Positions 1 to 7,652 of a DNA stretch of 64,000 bases are shown here, piece after piece. The notes beneath the pieces are model-generated. The model saw nothing but the letters and a program-made list of their open reading frames with translations, was not told the DNA's origin and did not search any database. The DNA lies in the NCBI RefSeq assembly GCF_001613425.1, contig NZ_BDCI01000036.1, positions 62,001 through 126,000 of the forward strand, read 5' to 3'. Both the position numbers and the translations under genes were made by a program. The stretch comes from Nocardia vulneris (lineage in GTDB: Bacteria; Actinomycetota; Actinomycetes; Mycobacteriales; Mycobacteriaceae). Within the stretch, counting starts at the first letter, position 1. Each line of letters opens with the position of its first letter.

Positions 1-635
1 CCGGAAACGAGTTCGGCGCCCGAGTCGCCCAGCACACCACTGTCATTCGCGCCGCGGAGCGGGCGGGTGTGCGACTGCTCGCCTACACCAGCATTCCGCT
101 GGGCGCCGACAGTCCGCTCATCCTGGCGCAGGAGCATATCGGCACCGAGGCGGTGCTCGCCGAATCGACTGTCCCGCACGCGATTCTGCGCAACAGCTGG
201 TACTGGGAGAACTACCTTGGCGGCCTCGCGCACACCGTCGAATCGGGCGTGCTGCACGGCGCGGCGGGCACGGGCCGGGTATCGGGTGCGGCCCGTGCCG
301 ACTATGCCGAGGCGGCCGCGAAGGTGCTCACCACCGAGGGGCACGAGGGGCAGGTCTACGAGCTCGGCGGCGACGAGCACCTCACCTATGCCGAACTGGC
401 CCAGGTGATTTCGCAGGCGGCGGGCAAGCCGGTCCGCTACGAGAATCTCACCGAAGCGCAGTACCTCGCCACCCTGGTGCAGGCAGGCGTACCCGAGGAG
501 CACGCGAAGGTGCTCGCCGACGCGGATTCCGGCCTCGCCGCGGGTGCGCTCGATGTCACCAGCGGTCATCTGCAGAAGTTGCTCGGGCGGTCCTCGACCC
601 CCGCGCTCGAGGTCTTCCGCGCCGCGCTCGCTTGA
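1..635 (+). CDS. NAD(P)-binding NmrA/QorB-like reductase, 3' part
   Basis: The gene is cut by the left edge; the open frame is read from position 3 to the TGA at 633-635, giving 210 visible residues. The stretches AYTSIPLGADSPL, ILRNSWYWENY and GQVYELGGDEHLTYAELA match the middle and C-terminal parts of atypical short-chain dehydrogenases of the NmrA/QorB type (NAD(P)H:quinone reductase 2). The N-terminal GxxGxxG dinucleotide loop would lie just outside the window. These are cytoplasmic enzymes that reduce quinones or sense redox cofactors; the substrate cannot be told from sequence. It ends in a strong terminator shared with the convergent VOC gene. Confidence 0.8.
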   Translation, partial: GNEFGARVAQHTTVIRAAERAGVRLLAYTSIPLGADSPLILAQEHIGTEAVLAESTVPHAILRNSWYWENYLGGLAHTVESGVLHGAAGTGRVSGAARADYAEAAAKVLTTEGHEGQVYELGGDEHLTYAELAQVISQAAGKPVRYENLTEAQYLATLVQAGVPEEHAKVLADADSGLAAGALDVTSGHLQKLLGRSSTPALEVFRAALA

Positions 636-678
636 TCCGAGCGGCCGATTCGCTACTACCGCAGCGACATTCGGCCTT

Positions 679-715
679 GAACGGTGAGCTCTCCCACTTA
701 GAGAGCTCACCGTTC
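679..715. terminator. bidirectional hairpin terminator
   Basis: Perfect 15-bp inverted repeat (GAACGGTGAGCTCTC at 679-693 and its complement at 701-715) with a 7-nt loop, between the convergent reductase and VOC genes. There is no T-tract, as is common for actinobacterial terminators. Confidence 0.8.
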
Positions 716-726
716 GCGCTAGGTGC

Positions 727-1104
727 TCACACCCACTGCACGAGTTGCAGGATGATGCCGTTCGGGTCGCGCATCTGGAAGTAGCGCTCGCCCCATTCCT
801 CGGTCTCGATCGGCGTCGCGATCGGCACGCCCTCGCCCTGTAGCCGGGCGTACTCGGCGTCGATGTCATCCACCTCGAACACGACGAGCAGTCCCTCGCC
901 CGCGCTGCCCGCGATGCTTGCCGGCTTGAACGATTTCAGGCCGGTGCGCAGGTAGATGACGTTCAGGCCGGCGTCGGGACGCTCGAGGGAGACGAAGCCG
1001 TCGGCGGACATCTTCTCGGTGAATCCGAGGTGCTCGATGAGGAATTCCGCCGAAGTACGCGGGTCGGCGACGTTGAGGGAGATGGCGGATGCGGTGATGT
1101 TCAA
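727..1104 (-). CDS. VOC (glyoxalase/bleomycin-resistance superfamily) protein
   Basis: 125 residues with the two beta-alpha-beta units of the vicinal oxygen chelate fold: LNVADPRTSAEFLIEHLGF near the N terminus, FEVDDIDAEYARLQGEGV in the middle and the typical FQMRDPNGIILQLVQ end. VOC proteins are small cytosolic metal enzymes or ligand-binding proteins. The usual first metal-binding His of the N-terminal strand is an Asn here, so a binding rather than catalytic role is possible. The start is a TTG with a strong GAGGAGG ribosome site 5 nt upstream. It is divergent from a TetR gene across a palindrome, so it is probably that repressor's target. Confidence 0.82.
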   Translation of the reverse strand: MNITASAISLNVADPRTSAEFLIEHLGFTEKMSADGFVSLERPDAGLNVIYLRTGLKSFKPASIAGSAGEGLLVVFEVDDIDAEYARLQGEGVPIATPIETEEWGERYFQMRDPNGIILQLVQWV

Positions 1105-1135
1105 GGGGTCCTCCTCGGGCTCGCGATTAATTCTA

Positions 1136-1158
1136 TACTAAGTACGTTGTACTTTGTA
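1136..1158. promoter_or_regulatory. palindromic operator between VOC and tetR
   Basis: AAGTAC (1140-1145), a GTT spacer, then GTACTT (1149-1154) form a perfect 15-bp dyad. With one mismatched pair it extends to TAC/GTA at 1136-1138 and 1156-1158. It is A+T-rich, lies in the divergent intergenic region and overlaps the likely -10 of the VOC gene, as expected for a TetR operator. Confidence 0.7.
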
Positions 1159-1233
1159 GAAGAATTCCCACCGGGTTGCACTATGACCCGCGTCACGCCG
1201 ATACGATCGGACCGACCAGGGCGAGGAGGCAGG

Positions 1234-2019
1234 GTGGCAGACGGCGCGACGCGAGGCCGGGGCAAGCAGGACCGCAGCAGTGCGGGCGATCCCGTGCGCA
1301 CGCTGGAATTGCTGTGGCGGGTGCCCGGGACTCCGGTGCGCGGTCCGAAGCAGCGCAGCAGCGTCGATGCCGTGGTCGACGCGGCCATCACGATCGCCGA
1401 CACCGCGGGTATCGAGGCGCTCACCATGCGCGCGGTCGCGACCGAACTCGGCATGACGCCGATGGCGACCTACACCTACGTACCCGGCAAGGCCGAACTG
1501 CTCGATCTCATGGTCGACAAGGTCTATGGCGCGATGGCGCGGCCGGACCTGGACGAAATGCCTTGGCGCGCAAGGGTCACCGCGATCGCGGAGGAGAACC
1601 GCGCACTGCTCACCCGGCATCCGTGGCTGGCCTACCTGCCCACCACCCGGCCGCCGCTGGGCCCCGGCCAAGCCGCGAAATACGACCACGAACTGCGCGC
1701 CTTCGAGGGACTCGGCCTCGACGACGTCACGATGGACGCCTCGCTCACCTTCGTCCTCGGCTTCGTGAACTCCGTAGCGCGCATCGCGATCGACACCGCC
1801 CGCGCCGCCGCCGACAGCGCCCTGTCCGACCCGCAGTGGTGGGACCGCGTCGCCCCGGTCCTCGCGCAACTCGTCGACCCGGCCCGCTACCCGGTGGGTT
1901 CCCGCGTCGGCACCACCGCAGGCCAAACCCACAACTCCGCCTACAGCGCCGACCACGCCTACGATTTCGGCCTGGCCCGCATCCTCGACAGCCTCGCGGT
2001 CCTCATCGAAATCCACTGA
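1234..2019 (+). CDS. TetR-family regulator
   Basis: 261 residues from the GTG at 1234, preferred because GAGGAGG sits 4 nt upstream; an ATG at 1183 would add 17 residues. The DNA-binding region reads VVDAAITIADTAGIEALTMR...ELGMTPMATYTYVPGKAELL, a TetR_N helix-turn-helix. The C-terminal half (WRARVTAIAEENRALLTRHPW onward) resembles the TetR_C ligand domain of tetracycline-repressor-type regulators. The N-terminal tail before the HTH, about 45 residues rich in Arg and Gly, is longer than usual. It probably represses itself and the divergent VOC gene through the palindrome at 1136-1158; the inducer is unknown. Confidence 0.85.
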   Translation: MADGATRGRGKQDRSSAGDPVRTLELLWRVPGTPVRGPKQRSSVDAVVDAAITIADTAGIEALTMRAVATELGMTPMATYTYVPGKAELLDLMVDKVYGAMARPDLDEMPWRARVTAIAEENRALLTRHPWLAYLPTTRPPLGPGQAAKYDHELRAFEGLGLDDVTMDASLTFVLGFVNSVARIAIDTARAAADSALSDPQWWDRVAPVLAQLVDPARYPVGSRVGTTAGQTHNSAYSADHAYDFGLARILDSLAVLIEIH

Positions 2020-2065
2020 CGCCGAACACTTTTCTCGGCCACGTTCGGGTTTCGGCGGTGCTGAG

Positions 2066-2710
2066 CTATCGGGAATTGCCGCCGGTCTCGAGGATCCATC
2101 CGGCTGCTTTGTACTTCTCGATCGCCGCCGTCTCGGCACGGAGAATTTCGAGTCGAGCGGGTGCCGAGCGCGGACCACCGTTGTTCCGGTACAGCGGGTC
2201 ATTGGTGTGCAGGCGAGCCGCGGACTCGACCGCCTGCGCCGCGGCATATGCCTCGCCGTGCGGTCCGAAGCTGAAATAGGTCGCCTCGTCGAAGCCGCCG
2301 AGTGCGATGGCGGTCTGCCGCGCGACCGCGGCCGATCCCCATTCCACGTCGGGCAGCAGATGCATGGTGCCTTCGGGGAGGGTCCGCTGCGCGAGTTCGT
2401 CGGCTCTGCTGCGTGTGCGCTCCACGAGGCTGTGCAGATTGTCTTCGCTGATCTGGTTGGCCCAGTTGTCTTTTTGGGCGATCGCGTACTCGGCTGCCTC
2501 GACCGCGCGATAGACCGCGCTCTCGGCACGTGCGATATCGCAGCGCACGCCGTTGGCGTCGACATCCTGTTCTTCCTCGGCCGTGCAGAGTTGCGGCGCT
2601 CCCGCCGGCGCATCGGGAGCCGCCACGGCCACGGGCGTGGCGACCGTAGCCGCGATCAGCGCGACGCCGAGGGCGAACGCCGGCCGTAGTCCGATCCCAC
2701 CATGTCGCAC
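2066..2710 (-). CDS. secreted protein of unknown function
   Basis: 214 residues from the GTG at 2710, which has a GAGGGGAG ribosome site; a longer frame upstream is open but lacks one. The N terminus has a Sec signal: an Arg/His start, the hydrophobic FALGVALIAATVATPVAVA, then an AxA cleavage site before PDAPAG. The mature part is hydrophilic and mostly helical, with two cysteines (QLC and VRC), a central segment of Ala/Glu-rich helices and a Tyr/Gly-rich middle (YFSFGPHGEAYAAA). I recognise no domain. It is convergent with the tetR upstream and transcribed away from the AhpD-like gene's start. Confidence 0.6.
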   Translation of the reverse strand: MRHGGIGLRPAFALGVALIAATVATPVAVAAPDAPAGAPQLCTAEEEQDVDANGVRCDIARAESAVYRAVEAAEYAIAQKDNWANQISEDNLHSLVERTRSRADELAQRTLPEGTMHLLPDVEWGSAAVARQTAIALGGFDEATYFSFGPHGEAYAAAQAVESAARLHTNDPLYRNNGGPRSAPARLEILRAETAAIEKYKAAGWILETGGNSR

Positions 2711-2897
2711 AGCTGCTCCCCTCGTCGGTTCGGGCCGGGAATTCGGTTCAGCAGAGCCTTCGTCACCGGAGACGGTTCCGGATGGCACTGATTCTCCGGC
2801 GCGGATCCGAGTTCGGCGGTGCACCACAGGTCACCGAGGTGTGTCGAGCCGTGCTCGACTGTGCCGGTACGGGCGACAGCACCTGCTGCCGAAGGGC

Positions 2898-3443
2898 TCA
2901 GACTCCGTCGCGTTGGATGCGGAGGGCGGTGATGGTGGACGCGAGACCCTCGTATTGGTTTGCGAGGAGGACGATTTCGATGAGGCTGCGTTCGTCGTAG
3001 TGGGTGGCGAGGGCGGACCAGTGGGCGTCGTCGAGGTCGCGGGTCTGCACCAGTTGGTCGACGGCGGCGATCAGGGCGCGATGCTTGTCGGTCCAGCCGG
3101 GGGCCTCGGGGCCGGTGCGCAGCCGGTCCAGGATCTCCGGTGTCACGCCCGCTTTTCTGCCGAGGCGGATGTGGTGGTCCATCTCGTAGTCGCAGGCGCG
3201 CAGGTGTGCGACCCGGATGATCACCAGCTCCGATTCGTGCCGGGGCAGCCTGCCACCCGGCATGAGCTTGCCCGAATAGTGCAGCCAACCGCGGAACAAC
3301 CCCTTGGTGCGGCCGAGTGTGCTGAACAGGTGCGCGTCTTCGGTGCCCGCGGCCCGGGACAGGGCCCGCCAGACCACCCAGTTGACCGGCCCGAGTTCCC
3401 GCAGCCGTCCGGGCGAAATACGTGGTCGCAGCGCTGAAACCAT
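2898..3443 (-). CDS. carboxymuconolactone decarboxylase / AhpD-like protein
   Basis: 181 residues. The central segment ELVIIRVAHLRACDYEMDHH has the Arg-His-acidic layout of the CMD (AhpD-like) family, an all-alpha trimeric fold. Only one Cys is present where AhpD proper has CxxC, so a peroxiredoxin-reductase role is doubtful. The later segment DKHRALIAAVDQLVQTRDLDD and SLIEIVLLANQYEGLAS completes the fold. The ATG at 3443 has GGAGGTG 10 nt upstream. Many such single-gene CMD proteins in mycolata are of unknown substrate. Confidence 0.8.
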   Translation of the reverse strand: MVSALRPRISPGRLRELGPVNWVVWRALSRAAGTEDAHLFSTLGRTKGLFRGWLHYSGKLMPGGRLPRHESELVIIRVAHLRACDYEMDHHIRLGRKAGVTPEILDRLRTGPEAPGWTDKHRALIAAVDQLVQTRDLDDAHWSALATHYDERSLIEIVLLANQYEGLASTITALRIQRDGV

Positions 3444-3740
3444 GGTCGGTCGGCACCTCCGCCAGATCGGTGAGCGGCCGCGCGGTGCCCGGCCGATTCG
3501 TCAGCCTACCGGCGAGTTCGCCGCGGATCGAGGGCTGCGCGCCCCGGGCGAGCAAGGTTCGGTGCCGAATTGCCTGCGCACCCTGGGGATTACCCGGTTA
3601 CGATCGGATTCGTGGGCAGCTGGGCAGCGTGTGGGGGACAGCCGCAGCGCGCCGTGCCTTCGACCGCGGGCCGTCGGCGCAGCGTATGCGGTGGCGCGCG
3701 GCGGTAGCCCGGAAGACGTGGAGAGGCGGACGAGCTCGAC
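3444..3740. other. intergenic region between AhpD-like and NERD genes
   Basis: 297 bp separating divergent genes. I find no convincing small gene. A possible -10 (TACGAT, 3599-3604) would serve the rightward NERD gene but has no good -35. The GGAGGTG ribosome site of the leftward gene lies at its left end. Confidence 0.4.
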
Positions 3741-4610
3741 ATGCTGGTGAGGGTCAGGCCCGGGGCGCAGCTCTCCGGTGCCGAACAAGAGTTCGTCGAA
3801 TGCCTGCGGTCCTATCCGTCGCCCGCCCTCGCGATGGTCGATCTACAGGTCGCCGAGCGGCAGATCGACGCGGTGGTCTGGACGCCCCGCGGGCTCACCG
3901 TGCTCGAGGTCAGAGGCTTCCAGCGCAGGCAGAGCGGCATTCTCAACATCTCCGCCGACGGGCCGTGGAAGATCAGCGACGCCGACGCCGACCTGGACGA
4001 ACAGCCCGGCCGCCCGTCCGACCGGCTGGAGAACGGCATGGTCGCGGTGAAGCACACGCTGGAGCGGGCGCTGCTCGACGCGGGACACGTCTGCGGCGCC
4101 GTGGTTCTGGTGCCGTTCCGCGGGGCGGTGGTCCGGCCGTCGCGCACCAATCTGCGCCCCGGCCTCGACGTGGTGGTCGGCAATGTCTCCGATGCCACCG
4201 AACTGCGCATCTATCTCGAAGGTTTCTCCGCCGGGCCGCGGCGCTGGACCGCCGACCGGGTGATCGGCGACTGCACCGCGCTCGGCCTCGGCGAGCTCAC
4301 CCCGTCGCGCGCGGAACTGGTCGACGCGGGCTTCGAACAGGTGGCCCAGGAATCGCCGAGCGTCATTCCGCGCCCGCCCAAGCCGCGGGTCGAGCCGACC
4401 CCGGGCGTCGCGACCAAGCGGCAGTCCTATGCGGGGTGGGGCGTCGTCGCGCTGGCGCTCGCCGGGATGGTCGTCGTGCTCGGGGTGATCGCGAACTCGC
4501 TGGTGCACGACTCGTCGCACCCGCAGACCGAGACCAGCACCACGAGCCCGACGCCCTCGCCCCCGCCGTATCACCCGACGTCGTGCTACCCGTTCCAGAC
4601 GGACTGCTGA
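3741..4610 (+). CDS. membrane-anchored NERD-domain protein
   Basis: 289 residues. The N-terminal third carries a nuclease-related (NERD) core: QIDAVVWTPRGLTVLEVRGF, where the Asp and the ExK-type pair (here Glu-x-Arg) follow the restriction-endonuclease-like pattern. The change of the usual catalytic Lys to Arg makes nuclease activity uncertain. A single membrane helix spans about residues 233-254 (VVALALAGMVVVLGVIANSL). It is followed by a 35-residue Thr/Ser/Pro tail ending with two cysteines (SCYPFQTDC), presumably outside the membrane with the NERD domain in the cytosol. No neighbour suggests a pathway. Confidence 0.7.
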   Translation: MLVRVRPGAQLSGAEQEFVECLRSYPSPALAMVDLQVAERQIDAVVWTPRGLTVLEVRGFQRRQSGILNISADGPWKISDADADLDEQPGRPSDRLENGMVAVKHTLERALLDAGHVCGAVVLVPFRGAVVRPSRTNLRPGLDVVVGNVSDATELRIYLEGFSAGPRRWTADRVIGDCTALGLGELTPSRAELVDAGFEQVAQESPSVIPRPPKPRVEPTPGVATKRQSYAGWGVVALALAGMVVVLGVIANSLVHDSSHPQTETSTTSPTPSPPPYHPTSCYPFQTDC

Positions 4611-4780
4611 CTCGGACAGCTTTGCGCGATCGCATCGGAAGCGGCTGGTGACCGCGGTGGTGGTTACCGTCTGGTGAACCCTTGGGCGGCGGCACCGTGC
4701 TTACGGTTGCGTAGCGTCGCCGCGGTACGGCACGCTGCGTTTGTACAACGTCAGAACGGCCGAACCGTGGGAGGACCGTC

Positions 4781-6607
4781 GTGGGTCACTACAAGGCGAA
4801 CGTGCGAGACATCGAGTTCAACCTGTTCGAGGTGCTCGGGCTGGACAAACTCCTCGACACCGGTGCTTACGGTGATCTGGACTCCGAGACCGTGCGCGAG
4901 ATCCTGGCCGAGGTGAAGCGGCTGGCCGAGGGGCCGATCGCGGAATCCTTCGCGGCCGCCGATCGCGATCCGGTGGTCTTCGATCCGGCCACCCACTCCA
5001 TCTCGGTGCCGGACGCGCTGCGCAAGACCATCACGGCCGTGCACGAGGCCGACTGGAGCAGGCTCGGGCTGCCCGAGGGCATGGGCGGCACGCCCGCGCC
5101 CGCCGCGGTGGTCTGGGCGGTGCAGGAGATGATCAACTGCGCCAACCCGTCGGCGAGCTTCTTCAACATGGGCCCGGTGATGGCCTCGGTGCTCTACAAC
5201 GTCGGCACCGAACAGCAGCAGCACTGGGCCACCACCGGATACGAGCGCGGGTGGCAGGGCACCATGGTGCTCACCGAGCCGGACGCCGGCTCCGATGTCG
5301 GCGCGGGCCGCACCAAGGCGATCGAGCAGCCCGATGGCACCTGGCACATCGAGGGCGTCAAACGGTTCATCTCCGGCGGCGATGTCGGCGACACCGCCGA
5401 GAATGTCTTCCACCTGGTCCTCGCCCGTCCGGAAGGGGCGGGCCCGGGAACCAAGGGCCTGTCGCTGTTCTACGTGCCCAAGTTCCTGTTCGATCCCGAA
5501 ACGCTCGAGCTCGGCGCGCGCAACGGCGTGTACGCGACCAATGTCGAGCACAAGATGGGCCTGAAGTCCTCGCCCACCTGCGAGCTCACCTTCGGCGGCG
5601 ACGTGCCCGCGGTCGGCTGGCTGGTCGGTGACGTGCACAACGGCATCGCGCAGATGTTCCAGGTGATCGAGAACGCGCGCATGATGGTCGGCATCAAGTC
5701 CTCCGGCACGCTGTCCACCGGTTACCTGAACGCGCTCGACTACGCCAAGCAGCGCGTCCAGGGTGCGGATCTCACTCAGATGACCGACAAGGCCGCGCCC
5801 CGCGTGACCATCACCCACCACCCGGACGTGCGGCGCTCGCTGGCCCTGCAGAAGGCCTACGCCGAGGGCTTGCGCGCGGTGTACCTGTACACGGCCGCGC
5901 ATCAGAATGCCGATGTGGCCCAGCTGGTTTCGGGCGCGGACGCGGAATTGGCGCATCGGGTCGACGATCTGCTGCTGCCGATCGTCAAGGGGGTCGGTTC
6001 CGAGCGGGCCTACCAGTACCTGACCGAATCGCTGCAGACCTTCGGCGGTTCGGGTTATCTGCAGGACTACCCGATCGAGCAGTACATCCGGGACGCGAAG
6101 ATCGACTCGCTGTACGAGGGCACCACCGCCATCCAGGCGCAGGACTTCTTCTTCCGCAAGATCATTCGGGACAAGGGTGTGGCGATCGGTCACGTCACCG
6201 GTCAGATCGCGGCCTTCCTCGACACCAAGAGCGGGCGCTTCGACACCGAACGTGAGCTGCTGCGTACGGCTTTGGCGGACGTGCAGGCGATGGCGGCCTC
6301 GCTCACCGGCTATCTGATGGCGGGACAGCAGGATCCGGCCGAGCTGTACAAGGTCGGTCTCGGCTCGGTGCGCTTCCTGCTCTCGGTCGGCGACCTGCTC
6401 ATCGGCTGGCGGCTGCTGGTGCAGGCCGAGATCGCGGCGGTCGCGCTGGCCGCCGAGGCATCGGCGAAGGATCGGCCGTTCTATACCGGAAAGGTCGGTG
6501 CGGCAAGCTTCTTCGCCAAGAACGTGCTCCCGCAGCTCACGGCGAACAAGGCGATCATCGCCGCGATCGACGACGACATCATGAAGCTGGACGAAGCGGC
6601 CTTCTAG
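4781..6607 (+). CDS. fadE5: FadE5-type acyl-CoA dehydrogenase
   Basis: 608 residues, close to the length of mycobacterial FadE5, which it resembles from the start (GHYKANVRDIEFNLFEV) onward. It has the N-terminal extension special to this subgroup, then MVLTEPDAGSDVGAGRTKA (FAD/acyl contact loop) and the catalytic Glu at about residue 446 in LYEGTTAIQAQDFFFRK. A C-terminal helical domain follows (FLDTKSGRFDTERELLRTAL and beyond). It catalyses the FAD-dependent first oxidation of fatty acyl-CoA beta-oxidation, with broad chain length in the family. The GTG start has GGAGGAC 4 nt upstream. It is monocistronic and ends at a hairpin. Confidence 0.92.
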   Translation: MGHYKANVRDIEFNLFEVLGLDKLLDTGAYGDLDSETVREILAEVKRLAEGPIAESFAAADRDPVVFDPATHSISVPDALRKTITAVHEADWSRLGLPEGMGGTPAPAAVVWAVQEMINCANPSASFFNMGPVMASVLYNVGTEQQQHWATTGYERGWQGTMVLTEPDAGSDVGAGRTKAIEQPDGTWHIEGVKRFISGGDVGDTAENVFHLVLARPEGAGPGTKGLSLFYVPKFLFDPETLELGARNGVYATNVEHKMGLKSSPTCELTFGGDVPAVGWLVGDVHNGIAQMFQVIENARMMVGIKSSGTLSTGYLNALDYAKQRVQGADLTQMTDKAAPRVTITHHPDVRRSLALQKAYAEGLRAVYLYTAAHQNADVAQLVSGADAELAHRVDDLLLPIVKGVGSERAYQYLTESLQTFGGSGYLQDYPIEQYIRDAKIDSLYEGTTAIQAQDFFFRKIIRDKGVAIGHVTGQIAAFLDTKSGRFDTERELLRTALADVQAMAASLTGYLMAGQQDPAELYKVGLGSVRFLLSVGDLLIGWRLLVQAEIAAVALAAEASAKDRPFYTGKVGAASFFAKNVLPQLTANKAIIAAIDDDIMKLDEAAF

Positions 6608-6624
6608 GCCGTCATCCACCGGAT

Positions 6625-6654
6625 CGGCCGCATGCCCGAATGGGGATGCGGCCG
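6625..6654. terminator. hairpin terminator between fadE5 and tetR
   Basis: CGGCCGCAT (6625-6633) pairs with ATGCGGCCG (6646-6654), and a CCC/GGG pair can extend the stem inward. It lies between two convergent genes. Confidence 0.75.
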
Positions 6655-6677
6655 TTCGCTTTCGCCGGCGATCGCGT

Positions 6678-7577
6678 TCAGTCGGCGAGCAACTTCAGCA
6701 CGACGGGTCGCGACAGCGTGCCCGATACCCGGCGGGCGAGCTGGTTGGCGCTCGCACCCGTCGCGTGTGCGTCGCGGAGTGCGGCGGCAAGCTCGTCGCG
6801 CGCGGCCGCCGCGGCGGCTTGTGCGGCGCGCAGGCGTTGCGCGGCGCGGTCGACCGCGGCGTCGGGATCGAGGGTGGTCTCGGGGTCGAGGCCGGCGTCG
6901 GGATCGAGGTCGGTGGTGTCGCCCCGCGCTCCAATGGTCAACTCGTTGACCGGCTCGGCTTCCGGCTGGACGGCGGGCTCGCGCCGCTGATAGGCGCGCG
7001 GGAAGTTCTGCATCGCCGCGCGGGCGAACTCCTGCATGAACTCGCGGGTCGCGTCCCTGTCCTCGGCCGCGTCGCCCAGCAGCAGCCGGGTGGTCTGCGG
7101 CACCGCGAGACTCCAGTTGGACATGCCGCAGAGCGCGAGCAGCAGGTGTCCGGCGAAGCGGGCGTCGACGCCGAATTGGTCGATGGCCCTGTCGAATTTC
7201 TGCTCGTAGTGCTGGGCCCGCCACCCGTCGATGTCGTGCGCGTCCACCCCGCGGTGCAGTCCCTCCCAGAGCAGCAGTCGCAGCAATTGCGGGTTGTTGT
7301 TGTGGTAGTCGAACAGCTTCGCGACGTAGCGGCCGGGATCGGTCTCGGTCAACGGCTGGACCACGTCCATGAATTCCCGCATGGTGTCGATCAAGATGAC
7401 GTCGAACAGCTTGTCCTTGCTGCCGAACAGGCCGTAGATGCGTTCCTTGTTCACCCCGGCCGCCTCGGCGATGCGGTCGACCCGCGCTCCGGCCAGGCCG
7501 TATTCGGCGAATTCGTCGCGGGCGGCGCGCAGCAGCGCCTGCTTTGTGGCGTCGCTGCGCTTCATCGTTGCCGTCAT
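6678..7577 (-). CDS. TetR-family regulator with an extra C-terminal HTH-like domain
   Basis: 299 residues, about 100 more than a typical TetR. Residues 1-60 are a standard TetR HTH (EYGLAGARVDRIAEAAGVNK, ERIYGLFGSKDKLFDVIL). The ligand-domain part reads DYHNNNPQLLRLLLWEGLHRG and LLALCGMSNWSLAVPQTTRLL. After an acidic linker of repeated DPD/DPE motifs comes an Ala-rich helix, then ATGASANQLARRVSGTLSRP followed by VVLKLL, the pattern of a second helix-turn-helix. It is divergent from an MFS exporter and probably represses it through AACCAA-N4-TTGGTT. Confidence 0.85.
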   Translation of the reverse strand: MTATMKRSDATKQALLRAARDEFAEYGLAGARVDRIAEAAGVNKERIYGLFGSKDKLFDVILIDTMREFMDVVQPLTETDPGRYVAKLFDYHNNNPQLLRLLLWEGLHRGVDAHDIDGWRAQHYEQKFDRAIDQFGVDARFAGHLLLALCGMSNWSLAVPQTTRLLLGDAAEDRDATREFMQEFARAAMQNFPRAYQRREPAVQPEAEPVNELTIGARGDTTDLDPDAGLDPETTLDPDAAVDRAAQRLRAAQAAAAAARDELAAALRDAHATGASANQLARRVSGTLSRPVVLKLLAD

Positions 7578-7601
7578 GGGTCCGACTTTACCAGCCGATT
7601 A

Positions 7602-7645
7602 AACCAACTATTTGGTTGACATCGTGGCGGCCGCGGTCCTAATGT
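7602..7645 (+). promoter_or_regulatory. operator and leaderless promoter of the MFS gene
   Basis: AACCAA (7602-7607) and TTGGTT (7612-7617) form an inverted repeat that overlaps a -35 TTGACA (7616-7621). An 18-nt spacer leads to -10 TAATGT (7640-7645). The MFS ATG begins 7 nt after the -10, so the transcript should be leaderless, and a TetR dimer on the repeat would block the -35. Confidence 0.65.
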
Positions 7646-7652
7646 CGTCCGC

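Noticed and set aside
4751..6619. Long minus-strand open frame opposite fadE5
   Set aside because: It is fully antisense to a well-conserved dehydrogenase, is low in complexity, and has no ribosome site or domain.
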